Assembly (NCBI GenBank): GCA_049423065.1
Contig: JBMSQB010000010.1
Location: 5,730-69,729, forward strand
Source of the DNA: SYIM01 sp041182885
Lineage (GTDB): Bacteria > Pseudomonadota > Gammaproteobacteria > Burkholderiales > Burkholderiaceae_E
DNA: 64,000 bases
Direction of reading: 5' to 3'
The notes under the pieces were generated by a model, which saw nothing but the letters and a program-made list of their open reading frames with translations, was not told the DNA's origin and did not search any database. Position 1 is the stretch's first letter; each line of letters starts with the position of its first letter. Shown here in pieces: positions 25,014 through 32,864 of this stretch. Position numbers and translations under genes: made by a program.

Positions 25014-26147
25014 TCAGCCGCGGGCGTAGATGATCGAACGCGTGCAGGGAGCGGTCGCCACGTACTGCACGATCTCGCAGTCGGGCACCTGGCGCTCGCC
25101 GCACTCGCCACGCAGCTGCCGTACCGCCTCGACGTTGAGCGCCCAGCCCTGCATGTAGGAGTTGGACAGGTGACCGCCGTCAGTGTTGGTGGGCAGCCTG
25201 TTGCCCAGCTGAAGCGTGCCGCCCTCCACGAACGCGCCCGCCTCGCCCCGCTGGCAAAAACCCAGACCCTCAAGGCTAAACAGCACAGTGGGACTGAAGT
25301 TGTCATAGCACATGAGCGCATCGACATCAGACGGGCCAACGCCTGCCATGGCGTACGCCTGCTCGCCCGCATCCCGTGTTTCGGCATACCAGAAGTCGGG
25401 ATCGAAGTTGGGAATGGCGCTTCGGCGAAACGCGTCGCGGGCACCAAAACCGGAGATCAGCACCGGGGGCTTCCTGAGGTCGCGCGCGCGATCGGCGGTG
25501 GTGAGGATGAGGCAGACCGCGCCGTCGTTGATGAGACAGTAATCAAAGAGCCGGAGCGGCTCAACGATCGGGCGCGACGCCTCGTGATCATCGATCGACA
25601 TGGGCGTCTTCATCACCGCATCCGGCTGCAGCAGAGCGTGCCGACGAAATGCAACCGACACCTCGGCGAGCTGACGCGTGGTGGTGCCATAGCGCTCCAT
25701 GTGCATGCGGAACATCATGGCGTGGGCGGCCCCCGGCGAGGTAAAACCCCAGGGATCCCAGAACGCGGCGCTTTCCTCCCCGCCGTAATTCACCCGGCGC
25801 GAGCGGCCGATGTTGGCGTAGATGAGCGCCACATACTTGGCTGCGCCCGTATGGAGCGCAAGCGCGGCCTCCACAATCGACATCCCCGACATCCGGCCGT
25901 GCGGCGGCATTTGCAGGGTCCAGCGCGGATCGAGGCCCAGGATCTCGCCCATCCGCGCGTAGTAGGGCACCCGGCAGCACACCAGACCGTCGATCTGGTT
26001 CTTGTCGAGCCCGCAGTCTTCGATCGCGGAGCGAAACGCCTGCGCGCCCAGCCCGTAGTCGCTCACATCGGGAAAACTGCCGTAGGCGGTATTGCCCACC
26101 CCGACCACGGCGATCTGGTTCCTGAGCGCATGTAGCGGACTGCTCAT
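25014..26147 (-). CDS. Thiolase-superfamily (SCP-x/Ltp2-like) protein
   Basis: A 377-residue thiolase-fold protein of the lipid-transfer/SCP-x branch (start MSSPLHALRNQIAVVGVGNT). The canonical nucleophilic Cys is absent: the N-x-C-x-x-G region reads GRMSGMSIVEAA, placing Arg at the Cys position. The usual H-D/E-x-F motif is Y-D-N-F (CYDNFSPTVLFSLEGLGF), and the C-terminal GGH segment is DGGHLSNSY. Such substitutions occur in Ltp2-type aldolases that cleave a C-C bond of a beta-hydroxyacyl-CoA instead of performing thiolysis. Adjacent DUF35 supports this reading. It lies in the TRAP-leuCDB run. Confidence 0.85.
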   Translation of the reverse strand: MSSPLHALRNQIAVVGVGNTAYGSFPDVSDYGLGAQAFRSAIEDCGLDKNQIDGLVCCRVPYYARMGEILGLDPRWTLQMPPHGRMSGMSIVEAALALHTGAAKYVALIYANIGRSRRVNYGGEESAAFWDPWGFTSPGAAHAMMFRMHMERYGTTTRQLAEVSVAFRRHALLQPDAVMKTPMSIDDHEASRPIVEPLRLFDYCLINDGAVCLILTTADRARDLRKPPVLISGFGARDAFRRSAIPNFDPDFWYAETRDAGEQAYAMAGVGPSDVDALMCYDNFSPTVLFSLEGLGFCQRGEAGAFVEGGTLQLGNRLPTNTDGGHLSNSYMQGWALNVEAVRQLRGECGERQVPDCEIVQYVATAPCTRSIIYARG

Positions 26148-26166
26148 CCTGCGTTCTCCTGGTTGC

Positions 26167-27243
26167 TCAACGGCCGGCTGCGAGTGCTTCCAGCACTGCA
26201 TCGCCCATCTCGCGCGTGCCCACCTGCTTCATGCCCGGTTGCATGATGTCGCCGGTGCGATAGCCGCTCGCGAGCGCCTGCCCGACCGCCCGCTCGATGC
26301 GATCTGCGAGATCGGCACGATCGAACGAGTGCCGCATCATCATCGCGGCCGACAGAATCGCGGCAAGCGGATTGGCGAGGTTGCGTCCGGCAATATCGGG
26401 CGCCGTGCCGTGCACCGGTTCGTAAAGTCCTTTGCGACCCAGCGCGAGCGAGGCCGAGGGCAACATGCCGATTGAGCCCGTGAGCATGGCGGCGGCATCC
26501 GAGACGATGTCACCAAACACATTGCCCATGACCATCACGTCGAACTGTCTGGGCGCACGCATGAGCTGCATCACCGCGGCATCGACAAACTGGTGCGTGA
26601 GCTCGACATCGGGATATTCCCGGCCCACGCGAGTCACCACCTTGCGCCAGAGCTGCATCACCTCCAGCACATTGGCCTTGTCGACCGAACACAGCTTGCG
26701 CCGACGGGTACGCGCGAGCTGAAACGCCACGTGAGCGATACGCTCGATCTCGGGCTCGGTGTACACCATGGTGTTCACCGCGCGCGCCACCCCATCGGCG
26801 GTGGTGTCAAAGCCGCGCGGTTCACCAAAATAAAGATCACCCGTCAGCTCGCGCAGGATCATGAGGTCCAGGCCTTCGACGACCTCGCGCTTGAGCGTGG
26901 AGGCGCCGATCAGCTCGGGAAACAGAAAGGCCGGACGGAAATTCGCAAACAGGTCGAGGTCCTTGCGAAGCCGCAACAGGCTCGCGCCGGGCCGTGTCTC
27001 GTAGGGAATGTCTTCATCACCGGGCACGCCCACGGCGCCGAACAGGATCGCCTCGGCCTTGCGGGCAAGCGCAAGCGTATGGGCCGGCAGCGGATCGCCG
27101 TGGGATGCGAGGGCGTCCGCGCCGATCGATCCGTGGGCAAGCTCGAAGCCCGCCACAGAACCCGCTGCCGCCTGCACCACGCGAACCGCCTGCTCGGTGA
27201 CTTCGGCGCCGATGCCGTCACCAGCAAGAACCAGAATTTTCAT
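26167..27243 (-). CDS. leuB: 3-isopropylmalate dehydrogenase family protein (LeuB paralogue)
   Basis: A 358-residue NAD-dependent beta-decarboxylating dehydrogenase. The family is clear from MKILVLAGDGIGAEV, the RKDLDLFANFRPA strand, SVDKANVLEV, GNVFGDIVSDAAAMLTGSIG and YEPVHGTAPDIAG. In the substrate-specificity helix the sequence is RPGASLLRLRK, so Gly86 takes the place of the Glu (Glu87 in Thermus LeuB) next to the isopropyl pocket. With the TRAP and acyl-CoA genes around it, oxidation of another 3-substituted malate is plausible. It is 17 bp after leuD. Confidence 0.88.
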   Translation of the reverse strand: MKILVLAGDGIGAEVTEQAVRVVQAAAGSVAGFELAHGSIGADALASHGDPLPAHTLALARKAEAILFGAVGVPGDEDIPYETRPGASLLRLRKDLDLFANFRPAFLFPELIGASTLKREVVEGLDLMILRELTGDLYFGEPRGFDTTADGVARAVNTMVYTEPEIERIAHVAFQLARTRRRKLCSVDKANVLEVMQLWRKVVTRVGREYPDVELTHQFVDAAVMQLMRAPRQFDVMVMGNVFGDIVSDAAAMLTGSIGMLPSASLALGRKGLYEPVHGTAPDIAGRNLANPLAAILSAAMMMRHSFDRADLADRIERAVGQALASGYRTGDIMQPGMKQVGTREMGDAVLEALAAGR

Positions 27244-27260
27244 GCGATGCGCTCCGAGAG

Positions 27261-27860
27261 TCAGAGTCCGTCGGCCGCGTGGCGGCGCTCGAATTCCTGC
27301 AACTGCGCCAGATGGCTCAGGGTGTAGTCGATTTCGTCCAGTCCTTCGAGAAGGCACCGGCGTGCAAACGGCGCAATGTCGAAGCTGTGCGCGCCCGAAT
27401 CAGGCAGCACCACCTGTTGCGCCTCCAGATCAACCGCGATGCGGGCCCCCGGATGGGCTTCCAGATAGGCGAGCGTGGCCGCCACCACCGGCTCGGGCAG
27501 CACCACCGGCAGGAAGCCGTTCTTGAGTGAATTGCCGGCAAAAATATCGCCAAAGCTCGGCGCGATCGCAGCCCGGAAGCCATAGTCGTAGAGCGCCCAG
27601 ACCGCGTGCTCCCGCGAGGAACCGCAGCCGAAATTGCGTCCCGCCACGATCACACGCGCATTGCGCCAGGCGGGCTGGTTGAGCGGGAAGTCGGGGTGGT
27701 CGGTGCCGTCCGCGCGCTGGCGCAAATCGCGAAACAGGTAGTTGCCGAAATCGTCGCTGCGGGGCTTCTGCAGGTAGCGCGCGGGCACCACCTGATCGGT
27801 ATCGACATTGATCTGGGCGAGCGGCATCGCCACCGCATCAAGCCGGGTAAAGGGCCGCAT
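27261..27860 (-). CDS. leuD: Isopropylmalate isomerase small subunit family protein
   Basis: A 199-residue aconitase-family swivel subunit. Typical motifs are INVDTDQVVPARYLQK, GRNFGCGSSREHAVWAL and FGDIFAGNSLKNGFLPV. The length fits the bacterial LeuD class that pairs with a separate LeuC, which is encoded 2 bp upstream. A GGAGGA Shine-Dalgarno lies within the end of leuC, indicating coupling. Together they would isomerise a 2-alkylmalate to the 3-alkylmalate used by the LeuB paralogue. Confidence 0.92.
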   Translation of the reverse strand: MRPFTRLDAVAMPLAQINVDTDQVVPARYLQKPRSDDFGNYLFRDLRQRADGTDHPDFPLNQPAWRNARVIVAGRNFGCGSSREHAVWALYDYGFRAAIAPSFGDIFAGNSLKNGFLPVVLPEPVVAATLAYLEAHPGARIAVDLEAQQVVLPDSGAHSFDIAPFARRCLLEGLDEIDYTLSHLAQLQEFERRHAADGL

Positions 27861-27862
27861 GA

Positions 27863-29287
27863 TCAGCGTCCTCCAGGCAAGGCGCGAACATCGGTGATGC
27901 GTCCGGTGACTGCAGCAGCCGCAGCCATCGCCGGGCTCATCAGGTGGGTGCGCGAACCCGGGCCCTGACGGCCCACAAAATTGCGGTTGGAGGTGGACGC
28001 GCAGCGCGCGCCCGACGCCACCAGATCACCGTTGGTACCGATACACATCGAGCAGCCTGCATAACGCCACTGAAAGCCTGCTTCGGTGAAGATGCGGTCA
28101 AGTCCCTCTGCCTCGGCCTGTGCCTTGACCAGGCCCGAGCCAGGCACCGCCCAGGCCTCGACCCCCGCCGCCACACGCCGCCCGCGCGCGACCGCCGCCG
28201 CCGCCCGCATATCTTCAATGCGGCCATTGGTGCAGGAGCCGATGAACACCCGATCGACCGGCAGTCCGGCGATCGTCTGGCCTGGGGCAAGGCCCATGTA
28301 ATCGAGCGTGCGGCGGAGCGCCTCGCGACGCTCGCGATCGGGCTCGGCGGCAGGGTCCGGGATGCGCCCGTCCACGCCCAGGGCCTGCTCAGGGCTGTTG
28401 CCCCAGGTCACCATGGGCGGGATGTCGGCTGCATCGAGCGCCACCTCGCGATCAAACCGCGCATCGGCGTCGGTGGCAAGCGAGCGCCAGCGAGCGAGCG
28501 CCGCATCCCAGGCCGCACCCTGCGGGGCAAACGGCCGGCCGGCGAGGTATTCGAACGTGGTGTCATCAGGCGAGACCATGCCGGCACGCCCCCCGGCCTC
28601 GATCGACATGTTGCAAAGCGTGAGCCGCCCTTCGATCGAGAGGCCGCGAATTGCCGAGCCCGCATATTCGATGACATGGCCCACCGCGCCTGCCGTACCG
28701 ATCCGGGCGATGATCGCGAGAATCACGTCCTTGGCGCTCACCTGCTCCCCCAGTTTCCCCTCCACCCGGATGCGCAGCGTGCGGGGCTTGCGCTGCCAGA
28801 GGGCCTGGGTGGCGAGCACATGCGCCACTTCGCTCGCGCCGATGCCAAACGCCAACGCGCCAAGCGCGCCGTGGGTCGAGGTGTGGCTGTCGCCGCAGAC
28901 GAGCAGCATGCCGGGCTGGGTAATGCCCTGCTCCGGGCCCACCACATGAACAATGCCCTGGCGCGGATCGTCAAGACCGAAAAAGCGGATGCCGGCCGCC
29001 CGAGAGTCATTCTCGAGCGCCTGCGCCATGGCACGCTTTTCGGGGTCTGCAACCGAGGACAGGTCGCGGTTGTTGGTTGGCACGTAGTGGTCGGGGCTCG
29101 CAAATGCCCGCTCGGGCACGCGCGGCGCGCGACCGCTTGCCCGCAGCATCGCAAAGGCCGGCGCCGAGCCGTCCTGTACCAGATGCCGGTCGATGTAGAG
29201 GAGCGTCTGACCATCTTCGCGCTCCAGCACCGCGTGGCGCGCCCAGATGCGATCAAACAGAGTCTGCGGAGTAGGGGGCGTGTTCAT
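27863..29287 (-). CDS. leuC: Isopropylmalate isomerase large subunit family protein
   Basis: A 474-residue [4Fe-4S] aconitase-family dehydratase subunit. The cluster ligands are in GSCTNGRIEDM and CSMCIGTNGD. The first domain has VCGDSHTSTHGALGALAFGIG and the ending CASTSNRNFVGRQGPGSRTHL is typical. In E. coli LeuC the residues after C-S-M-C are LAMNND, whereas here they are IGTNGD. Together with the operon context (TRAP transporter upstream, thiolase-like downstream), this suggests a paralogue with a different hydroxyacid substrate. The genuine leucine genes would be elsewhere. Confidence 0.9.
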   Translation of the reverse strand: MNTPPTPQTLFDRIWARHAVLEREDGQTLLYIDRHLVQDGSAPAFAMLRASGRAPRVPERAFASPDHYVPTNNRDLSSVADPEKRAMAQALENDSRAAGIRFFGLDDPRQGIVHVVGPEQGITQPGMLLVCGDSHTSTHGALGALAFGIGASEVAHVLATQALWQRKPRTLRIRVEGKLGEQVSAKDVILAIIARIGTAGAVGHVIEYAGSAIRGLSIEGRLTLCNMSIEAGGRAGMVSPDDTTFEYLAGRPFAPQGAAWDAALARWRSLATDADARFDREVALDAADIPPMVTWGNSPEQALGVDGRIPDPAAEPDRERREALRRTLDYMGLAPGQTIAGLPVDRVFIGSCTNGRIEDMRAAAAVARGRRVAAGVEAWAVPGSGLVKAQAEAEGLDRIFTEAGFQWRYAGCSMCIGTNGDLVASGARCASTSNRNFVGRQGPGSRTHLMSPAMAAAAAVTGRITDVRALPGGR

Positions 29288-29371
29288 GGCGGGGCAATGT
29301 GACAGAGCGGCGCGTGTCGCGCAAGCGCCCGACAGGCGAGCCGTTCCACAGACCGCGACCTGCCCGGCGGC

Positions 29372-30661
29372 TTACTTCAGGAGCCCGGGCAGCCAGAGCG
29401 AAAACGCCGGCACATAGGTCACCAGCAGGAGGCAAAGCCCAAGCGCGCCATAGAAAGGCCAGATGGTACGCATCACCGCACCCACCGACACCCCACCAAT
29501 CGCGCAGCCCACGAACTGCACCGTACCGACCGGCGGCGTGTTGAGGCCGAGCGCGCAGTTGATCAGCATCAGGATCCCGAACTGCAACGGATCCATGCCG
29601 AACTGCTGCGCGATCGGCAGGAAAATGGGGGTGCAGATGAGGATGGTGGGCGCCATGTCGAGAAAGGTACCGAGCACAAACAGCAACACGTTGATCATGA
29701 GAAAGATCACCCACGGCTCGCTGCTCACCGCTTTCATCAGCTCGCCGGTGCGCTGGGGCACCTCATAGAGCGCAAGGAAATAGCCAAAGGCTGCCGAAAT
29801 GCCGATGAGAAGCAGCACCACCCCGGTGGTCTTGCAGGCCTTGGCGCAGGCCGCGAGAAAGTGGTTCCAGGAAAGCGACCGATAGACGAGCACGGTGATC
29901 AGCAGCGCCCATGCCACGGCAATCGAGGCTGACTCGGTCGCGGTGAAGATGCCGGACAGGATGCCACCCAGGATGATGAGTACGATCAGAAGCCCCGGCG
30001 CGGCCGCCATGAAGGCCACGCCCACCGCGCGCCAGCCCGGGAAGACGCCGTGCACCGGATAGCCGCGCCGGCGCGCCACCCACCACGCGGCGGTGAGATT
30101 GCAGAGCGTGAGGATGAGGGCCGGCACCAGCCCCGCGAGAATCAGCCCGATCACGCTCACCGAGGCAATCCCCGAGGTGGCGAGTGTGAACAGGATGAGG
30201 TTGTGCGAGGTGGGCATCAGCGCACCGACCAGCGCGGCGTGGGTGGTGACGTTGACCGCATAGTCGGCGTCATAACCCTCGCGCTTCATGAGCGGAATCA
30301 TCACGCTGCCCATCGCCGACACATCGGCCACGGGCGACCCCACGACGCCACCAAAGAGCGTGCAGCCGAGCACATTGCTCATCCCCAGGCCGCCCCGCAC
30401 ATGACCCACCAGCGAATTGGCAAACCGCACGATGCGCTCGGCAATGCCGCCGTAGAGCATCAGTTCGCCGGCAAAAATGAAAAAGGGAATGGCAAGAAAG
30501 CTGAACACCTGCATGCCGCCCACCATTTTCTGGAAGACGACGGCAATCGGCAGCCCGGCCGCAAGGATGGTGGCCACCGACGACAGTCCGATGGCAAACG
30601 CCACCGGCACCCCGAGAAGCAGCAGGATCGCAAAGCTCACACAGAGGACAGTGAGTTCCAT
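29372..30661 (-). CDS. dctM: TRAP transporter large permease (DctM family)
   Basis: A 429-residue DctM-type permease with about 12 hydrophobic segments. Hallmarks are the N-terminal LLLGVPVAFAIGLSSVATIL, FLAIPFFIFAGELMLYGGIA, GCTLFGGVVGSPVADVSAMG and NCALGLNTPPVGTVQFVGCA. It follows dctQ by 5 nt and precedes leuC by 84 bp on the same strand. It likely imports the acid processed by the leuCDB/thiolase genes. Confidence 0.93.
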   Translation of the reverse strand: MELTVLCVSFAILLLLGVPVAFAIGLSSVATILAAGLPIAVVFQKMVGGMQVFSFLAIPFFIFAGELMLYGGIAERIVRFANSLVGHVRGGLGMSNVLGCTLFGGVVGSPVADVSAMGSVMIPLMKREGYDADYAVNVTTHAALVGALMPTSHNLILFTLATSGIASVSVIGLILAGLVPALILTLCNLTAAWWVARRRGYPVHGVFPGWRAVGVAFMAAAPGLLIVLIILGGILSGIFTATESASIAVAWALLITVLVYRSLSWNHFLAACAKACKTTGVVLLLIGISAAFGYFLALYEVPQRTGELMKAVSSEPWVIFLMINVLLFVLGTFLDMAPTILICTPIFLPIAQQFGMDPLQFGILMLINCALGLNTPPVGTVQFVGCAIGGVSVGAVMRTIWPFYGALGLCLLLVTYVPAFSLWLPGLLK

Positions 30662-30666
30662 GGGGC

Positions 30667-31158
30667 TCAGTGCCAGGCGGGCTTGATCTCGCGACCCTGC
30701 AGGTTCGCGACAATGTGCTCGATGGAAAACAGCACGATGAGGCTTCCGGCGATCACGAGCGGCACATAGTCAATGCCGTCGGGCACCGGCAGCATCGGCT
30801 TTTTTTCATTCCACTTGGCGCTCGCCCACATCCAGCCGCTTTGCACCATCAGCGCGCCAAATACCGCGATCAGCGCGTGAATCAGCAGCTCGATGCGGCG
30901 GCGCCAGTGATCGGGCAGGAGCGCGACCAGCGACTCGAGCCCGATATGGCCTGCATCCCGCACACCCACAGCGAGCCCGAACGCGGTCACAAACAGCACC
31001 AGCAACATGGCGAGCGCTTCGGCCCAGGTGGGCGTGTCGTTCAACACGTAACGGCCGAACACCTGCCACTGTACGCAAACCACCACCGCGAGCAGCCCCG
31101 CGATCGCGAGCACGAGGCTCGCGCGCGAGAGCAGCGCGCAGATGCGCGAATAGAGCAC
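30667..31158 (-). CDS. dctQ: TRAP transporter small permease (DctQ family)
   Basis: A 163-residue four-helix membrane subunit, GTG start. The DctQ pattern is visible as VCVQWQVFGRYVLNDTPTWA, then EALAMLLVLFVTAFGLAVGV and DAGHIGLESLVALLP, which carries the G-H-I-x-L-E equivalent of the family motif. It lies between dctP (32-bp gap) and dctM (5-bp gap) in the TRAP-leuCDB run. Confidence 0.9.
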   Translation of the reverse strand: MLYSRICALLSRASLVLAIAGLLAVVVCVQWQVFGRYVLNDTPTWAEALAMLLVLFVTAFGLAVGVRDAGHIGLESLVALLPDHWRRRIELLIHALIAVFGALMVQSGWMWASAKWNEKKPMLPVPDGIDYVPLVIAGSLIVLFSIEHIVANLQGREIKPAWH

Positions 31159-31190
31159 GACCGCGCCAGACGCGGGTCAGGCGGCCGCGA

Positions 31191-32159
31191 TCAGCGGACG
31201 TCCTGAATCGCCTTCACCAGCCGCTTCATGTCGGCCGTGGTCATGAACTTGTCATAGACCGGGCCCATCACCGCCTGGAACGAGGCCTTGTCGACCTCGA
31301 CGATCTCGGCGCCGAGTTTCTTCACGTTGGCGAGCGACTTGGCCTCCTGGTCATCCCAGGCACGGCGTTGCACCGCCACCGATGCGCGCGCTGCCTGCCG
31401 GACCATGTCCTGCTCGGCCTTGGGCAGCTTGTCCCATATGATTTTCGACATGACAAGAATCTCGGGCGCCATCGAGTGTTCGGTCCGCGAATACACCTTC
31501 ACCGCCTCGGCATGCTTGGCCGTATCGAACGACGGGATGTTGTTTTCAGCAGCGTCGATCAGGCCGGTTTTCAGGGCGGTGAACACCTCGCCGTAGGGCA
31601 TCGGCGTGGCGTTGGCGCCCATCGCACTCACCAGTGCCACCCACAGGTCGGACTGCTGCACGCGAATCTTGAGGCCCTTGGCGTCGGCCACGGTGCGGAT
31701 CGGCTTCTTGGCATAAATGGAGCGCGCGCCGCTATCGTAGAAGGCAAGACCGATGAAACCCTGTGAGGCACAGCTGGCCAGGATTTCGTCACCCACCGGG
31801 CCGTCGAGCGCCTTTCTCATGTGATCGACCGAGCGGAACAGGAACGGCATGGTCGGCACCTGCGTGAGCGGGCAGATGGCATTCATGGGCGACACGTTGA
31901 CGCGGGTGAGGTCGAGCGCGCCAATCTTCACCTGATCGATGGTCTCCTTCTCGCCGCCGAGCGCCCCCTTGTTGAACACCTTGATGCGGTGCTTGCCGCC
32001 GGAGAGTTTGGAGAGTTCGTCGCTCATCGCCCGCACAGCAACGACGGTCGGATAGTCGTCGGCATTGTGGATGTCGGCAGAGCGGAATTCGACGCCGACG
32101 GCGAAACCCGAGAGGCCTGCAGTCGCCAGCGCAGCAACCAGGGCGCGAAAGATTCTCAT
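31191..32159 (-). CDS. dctP: TRAP transporter substrate-binding protein (DctP family)
   Basis: A 322-residue periplasmic TRAP receptor. The start at 32159 follows a GGAGAC Shine-Dalgarno and yields a signal peptide (MRIFRALVAALATAGLSGFAVG). Family motifs are FNKGALGGEKETIDQVKIGA, the Arg-containing strand AKGLKIRVQQSDLW, PMPYGEVFTALKTGLIDAAE and NNIPSFDTAKHAE. This is the sialic acid/dicarboxylate DctP branch. It is the first gene of an eight-gene minus-strand run and is divergent from a cytochrome c gene. Confidence 0.93.
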   Translation of the reverse strand: MRIFRALVAALATAGLSGFAVGVEFRSADIHNADDYPTVVAVRAMSDELSKLSGGKHRIKVFNKGALGGEKETIDQVKIGALDLTRVNVSPMNAICPLTQVPTMPFLFRSVDHMRKALDGPVGDEILASCASQGFIGLAFYDSGARSIYAKKPIRTVADAKGLKIRVQQSDLWVALVSAMGANATPMPYGEVFTALKTGLIDAAENNIPSFDTAKHAEAVKVYSRTEHSMAPEILVMSKIIWDKLPKAEQDMVRQAARASVAVQRRAWDDQEAKSLANVKKLGAEIVEVDKASFQAVMGPVYDKFMTTADMKRLVKAIQDVR

Positions 32160-32375
32160 GGGATGTCTCCTCAATTGTCTTGGGGGTCAGAACCCGGGCC
32201 TGCCGGGTGGACTGGGCACGTAGAACGAACCGCCACTTTACCGCGCGCCCATCCGGGCTGCCAGCCCCGTGCGGGTCTTGATCGGGAACCGAGCAAAGGC
32301 GCTCGGCCGCGCGATAATTCGGGCAAGGCGCCCGTTCATCGTGTCGCACCCCTCAACACCGCTCCCGGAGTCCCC
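32160..32375. promoter_or_regulatory. Divergent region, dctP (leuCDB operon) / cytochrome c
   Basis: A 216-bp gap between divergent genes carrying both promoters. A short perfect stem ACCCGG...CCGGGT lies near 32193-32209. A CGGAG Shine-Dalgarno at 32366-32370 serves the cytochrome gene. No known operator was recognised. Confidence 0.4.
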
Positions 32376-32795
32376 ATGCAACGCCTCTTCACATCATCCG
32401 CTGCGAGCCGTCTCTGCCTGGTCGTGCTTACCGCCATGGCTGCTGCCAGCCCTTCCGCGGCAGCCGATGGCTCACAGGTCTATCAGAGCACCTGCGCGGT
32501 CTGTCACACGGCTGGCGTGGCAGGTGCACCAAAGCTTGGCGACCGCAAGGCCTGGACGCCGCTGATCGAGGAGGGCCAGGCGATCCTCACCGCGCACGGC
32601 TACGTCGGTGTGCGCGGCATGCCTGCCAAGGGTGGGAAACCCGACCTGTCCCTTGAAGACTTCGCCGCTGCGGTGGTCCACATGGTCAATGCCTCGGGCG
32701 GCAAGTGGAGCCAGCCCGACGCCAAGGGGTTCGCGGCGATTCGGTCAGAGATCGTCAAGCGCGAAAAAGAGCTGGCCGGGGCCAAGCCGAAATAA
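32376..32795 (+). CDS. Periplasmic c-type cytochrome (cytochrome c5-like)
   Basis: A 139-residue monohaem cytochrome c. A signal peptide runs to about AAAD31. The haem motif is C40-A-V-C43-H44, and the sixth ligand is probably the Met in VRGMPAKGG. The sequence between them (VAGAPKLGDRKAWTPLIEEG) matches the c5/c555 class of small electron carriers. It could feed a periplasmic oxidase or reductase, but no partner is adjacent. The C-terminal tail is Lys/Glu-rich. Confidence 0.9.
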   Translation: MQRLFTSSAASRLCLVVLTAMAAASPSAAADGSQVYQSTCAVCHTAGVAGAPKLGDRKAWTPLIEEGQAILTAHGYVGVRGMPAKGGKPDLSLEDFAAAVVHMVNASGGKWSQPDAKGFAAIRSEIVKREKELAGAKPK

Positions 32796-32809
32796 TATTT
32801 CGCAGATGT

Positions 32810-32856
32810 CGGGGCTGAAGCGGCGAGGGCTACGCACCCGCCCCGCAACAGCCCCG
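32810..32856. terminator. Weak inverted repeat between convergent genes
   Basis: CGGGGCTG (32810-32817) and CAGCCCCG (32849-32856) form an 8-bp perfect inverted repeat in the 69-bp gap between the cytochrome and the giant phosphatase gene. The 31-nt loop is long and there is no U-tract. Confidence 0.3.
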
Positions 32857-32864
32857 CACTGGCT

